64,000 nucleotides of DNA from an uncultured Alphaproteobacteria bacterium (GCA_903831255.1 CAIKWZ010000041.1:1-64000); one strand, 5' to 3'. Numbered from the stretch's first letter, positions 45,147 through 54,851 are shown. Numbers and translations are program-made. Notes: generated by a model not told the origin, from the sequence alone.

Positions 45147-46850
45147 TCAGCGCTGAACCAGATAGTCGGGCGAAATCATGGAGAAGAACACAGCGGTCTT
45201 GGCCCGATTGAGACGAGCGGCGTCGATCTGGGCCTGGGTGCCGCTGGCGGGTATCGTCACCCCATTGACGGCCGCCAGCAGCCGGGTCTGCTGCGCGGCC
45301 GACATCTGACCGTAGAACAGCAGATTGTTCATCCGGTCCACCAGCGCTGAAGGCGTCTCAGCCAAAGCGATCTCTGAAGCGTAGGCCGAACGCACATCGC
45401 GTCCGGAGCCGCCGGTCGGGGTCGACCCTGCTCCCGCATCGACCACCGACTGAATGGTGTTGATCCACGAAGCGGTCGTGACCTCGTCAACAGCCTGAAA
45501 CTCCGGGGCGGTCAACGATCTCTGACCAAGCTCCGTAGTGGAAGGCGGAACAAATCCCGGTCTCCAGAAATTGAAAACCGAAGGTGACGTCAGAGGAGAC
45601 TGACCGAGGATGGTGTTGGCGCTGGTGGAGGTGAATAACCACTTGCCGGACTGAGACGTCGCGCCGAATGCGCGCGCCCAGTTCGCGACGCGGATCACCG
45701 GCTCACGAAGTTTTCCGAAGTCCGATGCGGCGACCGACGCCATGTTGCGCGCGTCGTTGTCGGTCAGGACAGCGCGAACCACCGCAGCCATGTCCCCCCT
45801 CACTCCGGAGCCGTTGTTGTTGAACACTCCCGCGACACGACTGACATAGGCTGGTGAGGGATTGCTTGTCACAAGCTGTTGAATCAGGCGCTTCGAGATG
45901 AAGGGGCCGACATTGGGATGGTTGTAGAGCTGATCGAGCGCGATCTTCAGGTCGCCGGCGACGTCGACGGTTGTACTTGCGGGGATCGTCGTTCCGAGAA
46001 AAGTCTTGGCCGAGGTCGAATGGTAGACGGGGTAAAAGATCATCGGCCGCACTGAGCGGTCGGAATGGGCGCTGCCGCCAAAGAAAGTCGTCGCCGTAGG
46101 CGCATTGTGGTACCAGCTGATGCCGGTGAAGACCTTCGCCAGCCCCGCAATGTCAGAGGGAGTGTAGGCGGCGATGGGCTGTCCGTCAGACAGCTTCGGC
46201 GTCCCGTCCTGATTGAGCTCCTGCAGACCGACCGTCATTAGCTGCATGACCTCTCGGGCGTAATTCTCATCAGGGGTCCGCGTTCCGTTGACGTCCTCTT
46301 TCTGATTTCCAAGGAAGGTCAGATAACGCCCCATCATCGGATGAAGGGTCACGTCCTCCAAAAGCTGTCGGAAATTTCCGAACGCATTGCGGTTGAGCAT
46401 GTCGTAGTAGGAGGCGGCTCCGCGCACATCGACCGCCGTATCCGCAAGGGAAATCACGAAGATCTGCGAAAGCGCGAAGGCTGTTCGCTGTCGAAGCTGG
46501 TCAGGTTCGGTGACGGCCTGACGCCACCAACTCTCGTAGAAGTTATTGGCGGATACGGATCCAAGCTCGGCGAGACGCTCGGAAACATACTGCTCGTGGG
46601 AGACCGCCGGCAGCGGCGCTGAGATCTGGGCATTGATCCATCCGGCGAGACCTGCGTCCTGAACCGCCGAAATGGTGCTGTCGGTCGGACCAAAACTCGC
46701 CTGAGTGAGTAGGCGGGAGGCCTCCGCAACCGTCGGCTTCACCGCGACCGGGGGAGTCGTTCCTCCCCCTGGGGCTGACGATCCGCCGCCGCCGCCGCAG
46801 GCTGCGAGCAGTCCAATGAGTCCGAAGACAAGAGACCGAAAGTTGGTCAT
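45147..46850 (-). CDS. DUF1800 family lipoprotein
   Basis: The 567-residue product has a lipobox (LLAACGGGGG) followed by a Gly/Pro linker. The DUF1800 domain then runs from EASRLLTQASFGPTDSTI through DENYAREVMQLMTVGL and SKRLIQQLVTSNPSPAYVSRVAGVF, with VFNFWRPGF and NRAKTAVFFSMISPDYLVQR near the end. The function of the family is unknown. The DUF1501 gene begins 11 bases after its stop, so they form the usual operon. Confidence 0.88.
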   Translation of the reverse strand: MTNFRSLVFGLIGLLAACGGGGGSSAPGGGTTPPVAVKPTVAEASRLLTQASFGPTDSTISAVQDAGLAGWINAQISAPLPAVSHEQYVSERLAELGSVSANNFYESWWRQAVTEPDQLRQRTAFALSQIFVISLADTAVDVRGAASYYDMLNRNAFGNFRQLLEDVTLHPMMGRYLTFLGNQKEDVNGTRTPDENYAREVMQLMTVGLQELNQDGTPKLSDGQPIAAYTPSDIAGLAKVFTGISWYHNAPTATTFFGGSAHSDRSVRPMIFYPVYHSTSAKTFLGTTIPASTTVDVAGDLKIALDQLYNHPNVGPFISKRLIQQLVTSNPSPAYVSRVAGVFNNNGSGVRGDMAAVVRAVLTDNDARNMASVAASDFGKLREPVIRVANWARAFGATSQSGKWLFTSTSANTILGQSPLTSPSVFNFWRPGFVPPSTTELGQRSLTAPEFQAVDEVTTASWINTIQSVVDAGAGSTPTGGSGRDVRSAYASEIALAETPSALVDRMNNLLFYGQMSAAQQTRLLAAVNGVTIPASGTQAQIDAARLNRAKTAVFFSMISPDYLVQR

Positions 46851-47078
46851 GGATCACTCCGCGCTCCGAGCGCGCCAGCGAGGGTCAAAACGGGCTTGAC
46901 CAACCTCCGGGCGCGCGTCGATGTCTCCTCCGAAAGTCCGACCGACGCCTCACTGGCGCTCTGTTCGGCTGCAGAGCCGAAACCATGCCAGCATCCTCCT
47001 CGGGGGTCCAGTCTTGCCTGACGCGGCGCCTCGGTTTTCGGGTCCGGAGCAGGGTTCCGCAGAGGAACGCCTGAAACT

Positions 47079-48119
47079 CTAGTCCCGCGAGTACCTCACC
47101 CAGGACCCGTCGCGCCCGCGCAAACGAACCGAACCACTCTCTGTTTCGATATCCTGCGGGGACATGAGGGCCTTGGACATCCCCCCGGGGATATCGAGCA
47201 CATAATCCGGCTGACAGAGCCCAGACGTTTCATCACGGAGGCGCCGCACAAGGTCTCGTCCTTCTTCGATGGACACGCGGAAATGGGATGTGCCAGGCGC
47301 CAGATCAGGATGGTGAAGATAATAGGGTCGCACGCGGCATTCCACGAGCGCGCGCATCAGATCGCGCAGGGTTTCGAAGGTGTTATTGACCCCCTTGAGA
47401 AGAACGCTCTGAGACAGAAGCAATACTCCTGCATCCGAGAGACGCGCGAGCGAGGCGCGGGCGGATGGCGACAACTCCCGCGCGTGGTTGACATGAACAG
47501 CCGCATAGACCGCCTTGCGGCGACTTGCGATCGCCGAGGCATACTCCTCAGTCACCCGGTCGGGATCAGCAACGGGCATGCGCGTATGCCATCGGATCAC
47601 CTTTACGTGGTCGATGGCCTCCAGCTCAGCCGTCAGCTCGCGCGCCCTGCGTGCGGACAGCATGAACGGGTCGCCTCCGGTCAGAATGACCTCCCAGACA
47701 GCCTCGGTGCGGCGGATGTAGTCCAGGGCGGCTTCAAGCCCGGCGGGAGACAATCCCGGCTCCCGCCCAGGTCCCACCATTTCGCGACGAAAGCAGAACC
47801 GACAATAGACGGGACAGACCGAGACAACTTTCAGGAGCACGCGGTCAGGATAGCGATGGATGAGCCCTTCCACCGGCTCATGGGCATGATCGCCGATCGG
47901 ATCAGCGCTCTCATCAGGATGCTGAACCAGCTCAGCCTCATCCGGAAGAAACTGACGAGCGATGGGATCGGTGTCGTCCGATGTCTCCATCAACGACTTC
48001 ACATGAGGGGTGACGGCGATCGCATAGCGCTCCGCGACAGCGCCAAGCCTGTCTCTCCGATCCGGCGACAGGAGCCCTTCGATCAACAGGTCGTCAAGGT
48101 CGCGCAAGGTCCTGGACAT
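47079..48119 (-). CDS. epmB: EF-P (R)-beta-lysine-forming aminomutase-like radical SAM enzyme
   Basis: The 346-residue radical SAM protein has the cluster motif CPVYCRFCF with Cys102, Cys106 and Cys109, then VILTGGDPFML, IRWHTRMPV and YYLHHPDLAPGTSHF, all typical of lysine 2,3-aminomutase-like EpmB (YjeK). It lacks the long C-terminal extension of catabolic lysine aminomutases, and it lies next to the EpmA gene. It makes (R)-beta-lysine, which EpmA attaches to EF-P. It is transcribed with epmA but separated from it by 163 bases. Confidence 0.9.
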   Translation of the reverse strand: MSRTLRDLDDLLIEGLLSPDRRDRLGAVAERYAIAVTPHVKSLMETSDDTDPIARQFLPDEAELVQHPDESADPIGDHAHEPVEGLIHRYPDRVLLKVVSVCPVYCRFCFRREMVGPGREPGLSPAGLEAALDYIRRTEAVWEVILTGGDPFMLSARRARELTAELEAIDHVKVIRWHTRMPVADPDRVTEEYASAIASRRKAVYAAVHVNHARELSPSARASLARLSDAGVLLLSQSVLLKGVNNTFETLRDLMRALVECRVRPYYLHHPDLAPGTSHFRVSIEEGRDLVRRLRDETSGLCQPDYVLDIPGGMSKALMSPQDIETESGSVRLRGRDGSWVRYSRD

Positions 48120-48282
48120 GGCAGGGTTCGAAACTTCGAATGAAATGTGAAAACGGTAAGGTCGCCGGAAGAACGGAAGGGGCCTGCTAGCATGGCGCGC
48201 GCCTCGCGTCTGCCCTGCCGCTTCGAGCCTCGCGGGCTATGCGCCATCGCCAGAGGGTTCGGCGGACAGAGCGGGTCAGCGT

Positions 48283-49308
48283 CTAGACGGCCAGAGGCGT
48301 CCAAAGAACGTCGGAGATCGAGCGGGCGCCTGACGCCAGCATCACCAGACGGTCAAACCCCATGGCGACGCCCGAGGCCTCCGGCATGATCTCCAGAGCT
48401 CTCAGAAAGTCCTCATCCAGCGGATAGCGCTCCGAATAGCGGCGCGCTTTTTCAGCCATCTCCGCCTCAAACCTTCGCCTCTGCTCGACCGGATCGGTCA
48501 GCTCGCCAAAGCCGTTGGCCAGTTCGACACCGCAGGCGTAAAGCTCGAAGCGTTCAGCGACCGCTGGTCGGCTCGCGACAGGCCGGGCAAGCGCCGCCTC
48601 GCAGAGAGGATACTCGCAAAGAACCGTCAGGCGGCCTTCTCCCAGATGAGGCTCTATGCGCTCGACCAGAATTCGTGAAAACAGGTCCGACCACGCATCG
48701 TCGGCCGCGACCCGAACCCCGATGCGCGCTGCTTCGCGGGCCAGGCCTGTGCGATCCTCCATCACCCGATCCAGGTCGATCCCGGCATGTCGGGCAAACG
48801 CCTCGGCGAGGGTCAGCCTTTCGGGGTCGAGACCAGGATCGCAGGTCTTTCCTCGCCAGCTGAAGAGATCTCGTCCGAGACACGTTGAGGCCCTTCGGGC
48901 CAGAGCGACCGCATCGGCGGTTACGCGTTCATAGGGCTCAAGGGCGCGGTACCACTCGATCATGGTGAACTCAGGGGCGTGGAGAGCTCCCGCCTCCCGA
49001 TTCCGGTAGACCCGCGCGAAATCAAAGATCCGTCGTTCGCCGGCCGCCAGAAGCTTCTTGGAGGCAAACTCCGGCGAGGTATGGAGATAAAAGACCTGCT
49101 CCTCGCCCGTCTCGGCGAGCCAACGGGTCGAAAAGGCATGGAGATGAGCCTCATTGCCCGGTGAAACCTGCAAGGCGCCGCACTCGACCTCAAGGAAGCC
49201 TTCGGCCTCGAACCAGGATCTCAGGGCCGTACGAATCTGTCCCCGCGCGAGGAGGAAGGGACGCCGGTCGGCGTGAATATCCGGGCGCCACCAGGTGCGT
49301 TCCGCCAT
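48283..49308 (-). CDS. epmA: EF-P lysyl-transferase EpmA (lysyl-tRNA synthetase-like)
   Basis: The 341-residue protein is a class II lysyl-tRNA-synthetase catalytic core with no anticodon-binding domain. It has VSPGNEAHLHAF, motif 2 as FARVYRNREAGALHAPEFTMIEWY (about 98-120) and motif 3 ending GVAMGFDRLVML. This is the usual length of EpmA/GenX, which activates beta-lysine and transfers it to EF-P. It is divergent from efp with a 160-base spacer that should hold both promoters. Confidence 0.9.
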   Translation of the reverse strand: MAERTWWRPDIHADRRPFLLARGQIRTALRSWFEAEGFLEVECGALQVSPGNEAHLHAFSTRWLAETGEEQVFYLHTSPEFASKKLLAAGERRIFDFARVYRNREAGALHAPEFTMIEWYRALEPYERVTADAVALARRASTCLGRDLFSWRGKTCDPGLDPERLTLAEAFARHAGIDLDRVMEDRTGLAREAARIGVRVAADDAWSDLFSRILVERIEPHLGEGRLTVLCEYPLCEAALARPVASRPAVAERFELYACGVELANGFGELTDPVEQRRRFEAEMAEKARRYSERYPLDEDFLRALEIMPEASGVAMGFDRLVMLASGARSISDVLWTPLAV

Positions 49309-49469
49309 TTTCTTTACCCCAAATCGCCCCTAAATCCGTCGATCAGCCGCTGAGGCGCCCGTCTCGCCCTTGGCCGGACGGCCGGTTAGGGCTATGACCC
49401 ACACCGCTTCAACCCATTCGAGCCGCTGAGCGCTTAGCCCGGCGAGCGTCAGACACAAAGGCGTTTTCC

Positions 49470-50042
49470 GTGGTCAAAGTCATCGCCAGCAACATCCGTA
49501 AGGGCAATGTGATCGAGCAGGAGGACGGGCGGCTGTATATCGTTCTCAAGGCGGAGACCTATCGGCCGGGAAAAGGCACGCCGACGACGTCAGTGGAAAT
49601 GCGGCGCATCTCGGACGGCATCAAGGTCATCGAAAGCTACAAGACCACCGATCAGGTCGAGCGGGCGTTCGTCGAAGAGATCAATCACAACTACCTCTAT
49701 CAGGATGGCGACAACTATATCTTCATGAACCCGGAGAATTTCGAGCAGATCACCGTTCCGGGCGACATGCTCGGCGACATGGCGGCGTATCTCGGCGAGA
49801 ATATGAGCTGTATCCTGATGATGTTCGACGGGCGGCCTGTCTCGATCGAGCTTCCGCAGCGGGTCACGCTGGAGATCGTCGAGACCGAACCGGTCGTGAA
49901 GGGCCAGACCGCTTCCGGGTCCTACAAGCCGGCCATTCTCGCCAACGGGGTTCGGGTGATGGTGCCTCCTCACATCGGGGTCGGGACCCGGGTCATCGTC
50001 TCGACCGAGGACGGTTCCTACCAGGAACGCGCCAAGGACTGA
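49470..50042 (+). CDS. efp: Elongation factor P
   Basis: The 190-residue protein has the three-domain EF-P layout: a KOW-like N-terminal domain with [12 protein letters not shown], where Lys35 (Lys34 in mature numbering) is the modified residue; a middle OB domain ([12 protein letters not shown]); and a C-terminal OB domain ([31 protein letters not shown]). It relieves ribosome stalling at polyproline. The start is GTG after AAAGGCG. With epmA and epmB next door, the organism evidently uses beta-lysylation and not rhamnosylation or 5-aminopentanol. Confidence 0.95.
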   Translation: MVKVIASNIRKGNVIEQEDGRLYIVLKAETYRPGKGTPTTSVEMRRISDGIKVIESYKTTDQVERAFVEEINHNYLYQDGDNYIFMNPENFEQITVPGDMLGDMAAYLGENMSCILMMFDGRPVSIELPQRVTLEIVETEPVVKGQTASGSYKPAILANGVRVMVPPHIGVGTRVIVSTEDGSYQERAKD

Positions 50043-50141
50043 GCCTCCCCTCTCGCAGACCTCGCCGAGCCGAACTCGCGGCCCGGAGACCAGACAAGGC
50101 GCGCGAGCGCGTTATGGACGGTATGCGGTTTCAGCAGGCAA

Positions 50142-50164
50142 CCGGACGCCCAATAGGCGTCCGG
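50142..50164. terminator. Perfect 9-bp hairpin between convergent genes
   Basis: CCGGACGCC (50142-50150) pairs perfectly with GGCGTCCGG (50156-50164) around the loop CAATA. It lies between the ends of efp and the convergent XRE-regulator gene, where a shared terminator is expected. There is no strong T-run on either side, so termination might need Rho or depend on the stem alone. Confidence 0.55.
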
Positions 50165-50250
50165 GCTCGAGTATGTGTCTCCCCCCATCGCAGAAGCCAC
50201 ACCCATATGTCTCAGGGAGCGCCCCAACATGTTCGTGGAGGCGAACACGA

Positions 50251-50451
50251 TCAGGCGCCCTGCTCGTCGATGAAGATCTCTTCGATCCTGAGACTGAAGG
50301 TCCTCGCGATGGCGAAGGCCAGCGGAAGGGACGGATCAAAACGTCCTGTCTCCACCGCATTGACCGTCTGGCGGGAGACGCCCAGCGCTAGAGCGAGATC
50401 CGCCTGCGACAGACCACGCTCGGCACGCAGGAGACGAAGTCGGTTCTTCAC
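50251..50451 (-). CDS. Short XRE-family regulator
   Basis: The 66-residue protein is almost only a helix-turn-helix: KNRLRLLRAERGLSQADLALALGVSRQTVNAVETGRFDPSL, followed by LAFAIARTFSLRIEEIF. This is the compact Cro/CI-like type often coupled to a membrane protein gene. The GTG at 50451 overlaps the stop of the upstream membrane-protein gene (GTGA) and follows GGAGG at seven bases, which sets the start. It probably binds the repeat array at 51322-51379 and controls its own operon. Confidence 0.85.
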   Translation of the reverse strand: MKNRLRLLRAERGLSQADLALALGVSRQTVNAVETGRFDPSLPLAFAIARTFSLRIEEIFIDEQGA

Positions 50452-51311
50452 GGTTCGACCTCCTCTCCGCCAAACTCCTCCGTAAAGACCTCTGGCGTGC
50501 GCCTCATGGTGACGACGATCGTGCACACGATGAAGACTACATAAATCGCCATCACCCAGTGATGTGGAGCGCTACCGGCGATAAACGGCTTCATCCAGCT
50601 TGCGATCAGGACCGCCCCCAGAGCGATCACGAGCGTGGTCAGCGACATAGCATCCACAAAGATCCGCCGGTGCAGCTCGTCGCTCAGCCGAAAGGTTCTA
50701 ATGTAAAAGAAGACGCTCGCCGCCGCCGTGAGGGGCGCAAGAGCGCTGAAAGCCGCCCCCGTCAAACCCGAGATCTCCGTCGCGGCGAAAAGCAAGGACA
50801 GGGTGAGGACATCGAACACAAGCGCCACGCTGGAGGGTCGGGACCAAACCATCAAGCCAGGATCTCTCAAACCCTTTTCCAGGGCCTGCCTCAGGGCGGG
50901 AAGTCGATACAGGAGCTGCAGATTGATGGCGAGCACCCAAAGACATGCGAGAGCGACGACATACCCCAAGTCGGCAAGCGACTTAGTCAATTCGAATGAG
51001 GCCAGCTCGTAGTGGGTGGCGACCAACGCACCGGCGAACGCCGGATAGACCAACAGAACCGCTTCCCGGAGAACAGGTTTAGAGCGAACGATCGGGTAAA
51101 GCCCGCTCAGGAGCGCGTAAACCGTCATCACAAACGCGAGGCTCGCAACGGGGATGACGAGTTCGTAGTTGTCCGGCGCCAGCCGACCGATCGGACTGTC
51201 TGGCAGGGGCTTCAAAACCCACCAGAACACCGCAATCCAGCAAAGCGGCTGCACCAGCCATGGTAGAATTCCGGATGAGGGCAAGCGGGTTGGAGACGCA
51301 GGCGACGACAT
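50448..51311 (-). CDS. Multi-pass membrane protein coupled to XRE regulator
   Basis: The 287-residue product has about eight hydrophobic segments (for example ILPWLVQPLCWIAVFWWVL; VIPVASLAFVMTVYALLSGLY; HHWVMAIYVVFIVCTIVVTM). The ATG at 51311 follows GGAAG at six bases; a longer frame would start inside the promoter repeats. I recognise no family. Pairing with a tiny XRE regulator is a common two-gene arrangement in which the membrane protein may relay a signal, but that role is not shown by sequence. Confidence 0.7.
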   Translation of the reverse strand: MSSPASPTRLPSSGILPWLVQPLCWIAVFWWVLKPLPDSPIGRLAPDNYELVIPVASLAFVMTVYALLSGLYPIVRSKPVLREAVLLVYPAFAGALVATHYELASFELTKSLADLGYVVALACLWVLAINLQLLYRLPALRQALEKGLRDPGLMVWSRPSSVALVFDVLTLSLLFAATEISGLTGAAFSALAPLTAAASVFFYIRTFRLSDELHRRIFVDAMSLTTLVIALGAVLIASWMKPFIAGSAPHHWVMAIYVVFIVCTIVVTMRRTPEVFTEEFGGEEVEP

Positions 51312-51692
51312 GGCAAGCTTCCTTTCCTTTGTGGAAAGTTTATTTGTCATTCTTTCTGCCTTTGTCAAGTCTACTTTCCATCTGATCGTCCCGGCCTGAC
51401 CGCGAAGGCCTCGCTGTCGAGGGTTCGATCTCGTTGTGATCGCGTCGCCCTGGCCTGACGTCCCCCCGCGCCCTTACGACCGGACAAGGTTCGTCCAATC
51501 CGGTCGATACCCGGCTTAATGCAGGTCAGGACGATGGATCTGAAAACGGTCCCCGGGCGCGAGGGCTTTGCCCCCGCCCCGCGGTGCGACATGGAGGCCT
51601 TGTAGGGCCCATCTCCCGACAGATTGCGCCTCTTCAGACGCCCGCACGACGGACCGAAGGGGTTTTCGGCCCCCCGGGCATCGGCGCCAAGG
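51312..51692. promoter_or_regulatory. Intergenic region with repeat-flanked promoter
   Basis: The right two thirds (51380-51692) shows no gene. The left part is an AT-rich island. On the minus strand TTGACA (51368-51363) and AAATAA (51345-51340) are spaced 17 bases apart, a sigma-70-like promoter for the membrane-protein/XRE operon. CTTTCC (51322-51327) and GGAAAG (51333-51338) form one dyad, and GGAAAGT (51333-51339) with ACTTTCC (51373-51379) forms a wider one that brackets the promoter. These are likely XRE operator arms. Confidence 0.6.
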
Positions 51693-52853
51693 TCAAAGCG
51701 TGCGCGCGATGAGGACCTTCATGATTTCATTGGTCCCGCCGTAAATCCTCTGAATTCGGGCGTCCCGATACATGCGCGAGATCGGATACTCCTCCATGTA
51801 GCCGTACCCGCCGAAGAACTGCAGACAGCGATCCACAATCTTGTTTTCCAGGTCCGTCAGCCAGTACTTCGCCATGGAGGCGGTCGAGGCGTCCAGCTTT
51901 CCCGCCAGATGCAAGCCGATGCAGTGATTGACGAACACCCGACCGACGGTCGCTTCCGTCTTGCACTCGGCAAGTGTGAACTGCGTGTTCTGAAAATCCA
52001 GGATCGTCTTGCCGAAAGCCTTGCGCTGCTTGACGTAATCAATGGTCAAGGACAGAGCCCGCTCAATAGCGGTGATGGCCTGAATGGCGATATTCAGACG
52101 CTCCTGAGGTAGCTGCCCCATCAGCTGATAGAAACCCTTACCCTCCGCCCCTCCCAGCAGGTTGCCGACGGGCGCCCTCACATCATTGAAGAACAACTCC
52201 GAGGTGTCCTGAGCATCCTGTCCGAGCTTGTCGAGATTACGCCCGCGCTGAAAGCCTTCTGCGCCATCGGTTTCTACAAAAATGAGCGAGACGCCCTTCG
52301 CGCCCTCCGCACGGTCCGTCTTGACCACTACGCAGATCAGATTGGCGGTCTGACCATTTGTGATGAACGTCTTGGATCCGTTGATCACGTAATGATCGCC
52401 CGAGCGAACCGCAGTGGTCTTGATGGCCTGGAGATCGGACCCTGCCCCGGGCTCGGTCATGGCGATAGCGGTCACAAACTTCCCGGAGCAGATGCCGGGC
52501 AACCATCTCTCTTTCTGCTCTTCGGTGCCGTAATGAAGAATGTAAGGCGCAACGATAGCGTTGTGCAGACTGATCCCAAAGCCGTCGACGCCGTGTCGAC
52601 CCAGCTGCTCCATCAGAATGACTTCGTGGCGATAATCGCCTCCGGCCCCGCCATACGCCTCAGGAAGAGACAATCCCAGAAGACCCGCGTCCGCAGCCTT
52701 GCGCCACATATCGCGTTCGACACGCTTCTCGCGCCGCCACTGAGCGATTTTCTCCTCCGGAGCGTTCTGCTCAAAAAACTTCGAGACCCCGGCCTCAAAG
52801 ATCGTCAGCTCCTCGTCCGCCAGGAAAGAAGGCCTGTCCACATTCAGAACCAC
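51693..52853 (-). CDS. Acyl-CoA dehydrogenase
   Basis: The 386-residue flavoprotein is of standard length with AIAMTEPGAGSDLQAIKTTA, YVINGSKTFITNGQTA, RKAFGKTILDFQNTQF and FFGGYGYMEEYPISRMYRDARIQRIYGGTNEIM. The last block has the Glu after GGTN that is the catalytic base in one major subgroup (as in long-chain-type enzymes). It introduces the 2,3-double bond into acyl-CoA in the cytoplasm. It follows an acyl-CoA synthetase gene on the same strand. Confidence 0.93.
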   Translation of the reverse strand: MVLNVDRPSFLADEELTIFEAGVSKFFEQNAPEEKIAQWRREKRVERDMWRKAADAGLLGLSLPEAYGGAGGDYRHEVILMEQLGRHGVDGFGISLHNAIVAPYILHYGTEEQKERWLPGICSGKFVTAIAMTEPGAGSDLQAIKTTAVRSGDHYVINGSKTFITNGQTANLICVVVKTDRAEGAKGVSLIFVETDGAEGFQRGRNLDKLGQDAQDTSELFFNDVRAPVGNLLGGAEGKGFYQLMGQLPQERLNIAIQAITAIERALSLTIDYVKQRKAFGKTILDFQNTQFTLAECKTEATVGRVFVNHCIGLHLAGKLDASTASMAKYWLTDLENKIVDRCLQFFGGYGYMEEYPISRMYRDARIQRIYGGTNEIMKVLIARTL

Positions 52854-52988
52854 GAGATCACTCTCCCGAACCTAAGACCAATGGTGTCCCCCCTCGAAAC
52901 CGAAGGATGACCAAAGCGCTTTCATGCCCGATCAGAGCCCCGCTTGTCCAATCCGACACCGGGTCGCACGCGCGGGCCCCTTTCAAAC

Positions 52989-54851
52989 TCAGGGAACCCA
53001 AACGCCAGCCCCCGGAGGCTCGGAAAAGAGGGCTGCCACGTCCTTCGCCCGGTGATCCTGAGCCACGCGCTGATTGACATACCCCTTATCGGTGATTTCC
53101 CCAGCATCGAGAGAGGGGGGGCTCGACAGGACGACGAACCGCCCGACCTGGCGAGAGGTCCCGCCCTGGGTCGCATTGAACCCCTTCAAGCGTCCCGCGA
53201 TCTCCTCGCCCATGGCCCTGAGCGCCGCTCCGGCGTCGCCGCCCGCCGCCTGAAGCGCGGCTGCGAAGGCGGCCGGGGCTGGCCAGAGCATCGCCCCGAC
53301 GAAAGGTTTGTCCTGACCGCAAATCACCGCATCCGCCACCAGAGGCGCGCACGCCGCCACCAGGTCGGGACGCAGAACACCGACCGACACCCAGGTGCCG
53401 GAACTGAGCTTGAAATCCTCCGTCACACGTCCGTCGAACACGAGACCCGCCTCAGGGCGATCGGGATCGGCCAAACGCGCCGCATCTCCGAGCCGGTAAA
53501 AGCCCTCCTCGTCAAAGGCGTCCGCATTCTTCTCAGGAAGATTGAGATAACCCGTCATCACGGTCGGGCCCTTGACGCGCACCTCCATCTTCGAGCCCGT
53601 CGGAGCAAGCTTGAGGGTCAGGCCGGGAAGCGGCAGGCCCACCATCCCAACGCGCTCAAGCTCCCAATGCACCATGGTCACGCCCTGCGTTTCGGTCGCG
53701 CCATACATGGTGATCAGCGGCACGCGCTGACCCGTCTCGGCAATGGCCAGGGCCTGAAGACGGTCATAGAGGTCGTCTGAGAGCGTCGCCCCGCCATAGG
53801 CCATGTACTGAAGACGCGAGAAATATGCCTTCCGGAGGGTTGGGTCAGCCTCCATCGCCTCGGCGAGCATGGCGAAGGCGATGGGCGCCGAACCGAAATA
53901 CTGCGGGTGCACCTCGTATAGGTTCTTGATCGTGGTCTGAAAGAGACCCGGCGCAGGGCGACCCTCGTCAATGTGAAAGATCGCCCCGGAGGCCAAGGCG
54001 CCGTGGAAATTGACGTTACCACCAGAGATGTGGCTCCACGGCATCCAGTCGAGGAACACCGGAATCTCGTCGGGATCCGCAGGCTCAAGCTCGATCGCCT
54101 GCCGACAGGCGATCTGCGCCGTCATCGCGCCCTGCGTCTGGGGCGCAGGCTTGGGCATGCCGGTCGAGCCGGAGGTGAAGAGATATTTTCCGACAGAGGC
54201 GGAACTCAGCCAGTACATCGCCGCATCGACCTTCGCCGTCGGCTCGGTTTTCGCAAGCTCATAGAGCGCTTCTGAACCAGGCGATCCGTCCGCGGAGATG
54301 ATCGTGACCCCTTCAAGGGGAAGAGCTTCCAGCGCCTTGCGGAAGGGATCCATCGTCTGAACGAAGATCGCGCCCGGACGAAGGGCGCTGAAGCAATGCT
54401 TCAGCTTGGCGAAGTCGCTCGACATGGTCGAATAGGCCACACTGACGGGACAGGCTGGCGCCCCGACCTGCTGCGCGCCCAGGCTCATGAGCGCATGCTC
54501 GATCGAGTTGCCCGAAAGGATCATCAGGGGACGGTCGCGACCCAGACCGCGATCCAACAGAGCCTGGGCGAGGCCTCTGGTCAGGGATCTGGCCTGTCCG
54601 TAAGTCACCTCACGCCAGGGCCCATGACCCGGCTCCCTCTGTCTTAACCAGGGCCGGTCCGGATGGGCGCTCGCCCTCTCGTCGAGAAGATGCGGGATCG
54701 ACCGGGCCACGGAACCGAGGGACGTTCTCGAGCGGAAATAGAGCGTTCCATCCTTCTTTTTCCGGACCTCCATGTCCGGGCGTCGGAATGGAAGCGGCTT
54801 GAACGGGGGAAGGGTTCCGGAGCCAGGGGCGGCAACTTGATCCTGCGACAT
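52989..54851 (-). CDS. AMP-dependent acyl-CoA synthetase, feruloyl-CoA-synthase-like
   Basis: The 620-residue ligase has the ATP loop LFTSGSTGMPKPAPQTQG, the motif TMYGATETQG, MEVRVKGPTVMTGY, FYRLGDAARL and a C-terminal DAGEITDKGYVNQR with the likely catalytic Lys. The length and C-terminal pattern fit the group of feruloyl-CoA synthases and related aromatic or bulky acid ligases more than FadD. It forms an acyl-AMP then acyl-CoA. The ATG at 54851 follows GGGAGAAGAAG. The substrate is unknown. Confidence 0.85.
   Translation of the reverse strand: MSQDQVAAPGSGTLPPFKPLPFRRPDMEVRKKKDGTLYFRSRTSLGSVARSIPHLLDERASAHPDRPWLRQREPGHGPWREVTYGQARSLTRGLAQALLDRGLGRDRPLMILSGNSIEHALMSLGAQQVGAPACPVSVAYSTMSSDFAKLKHCFSALRPGAIFVQTMDPFRKALEALPLEGVTIISADGSPGSEALYELAKTEPTAKVDAAMYWLSSASVGKYLFTSGSTGMPKPAPQTQGAMTAQIACRQAIELEPADPDEIPVFLDWMPWSHISGGNVNFHGALASGAIFHIDEGRPAPGLFQTTIKNLYEVHPQYFGSAPIAFAMLAEAMEADPTLRKAYFSRLQYMAYGGATLSDDLYDRLQALAIAETGQRVPLITMYGATETQGVTMVHWELERVGMVGLPLPGLTLKLAPTGSKMEVRVKGPTVMTGYLNLPEKNADAFDEEGFYRLGDAARLADPDRPEAGLVFDGRVTEDFKLSSGTWVSVGVLRPDLVAACAPLVADAVICGQDKPFVGAMLWPAPAAFAAALQAAGGDAGAALRAMGEEIAGRLKGFNATQGGTSRQVGRFVVLSSPPSLDAGEITDKGYVNQRVAQDHRAKDVAALFSEPPGAGVWVP

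Noticed and set aside
51418-51440. GGTTCGAT, similar to a tRNA T-loop
   Set aside because: No acceptor, D or anticodon stems around it.
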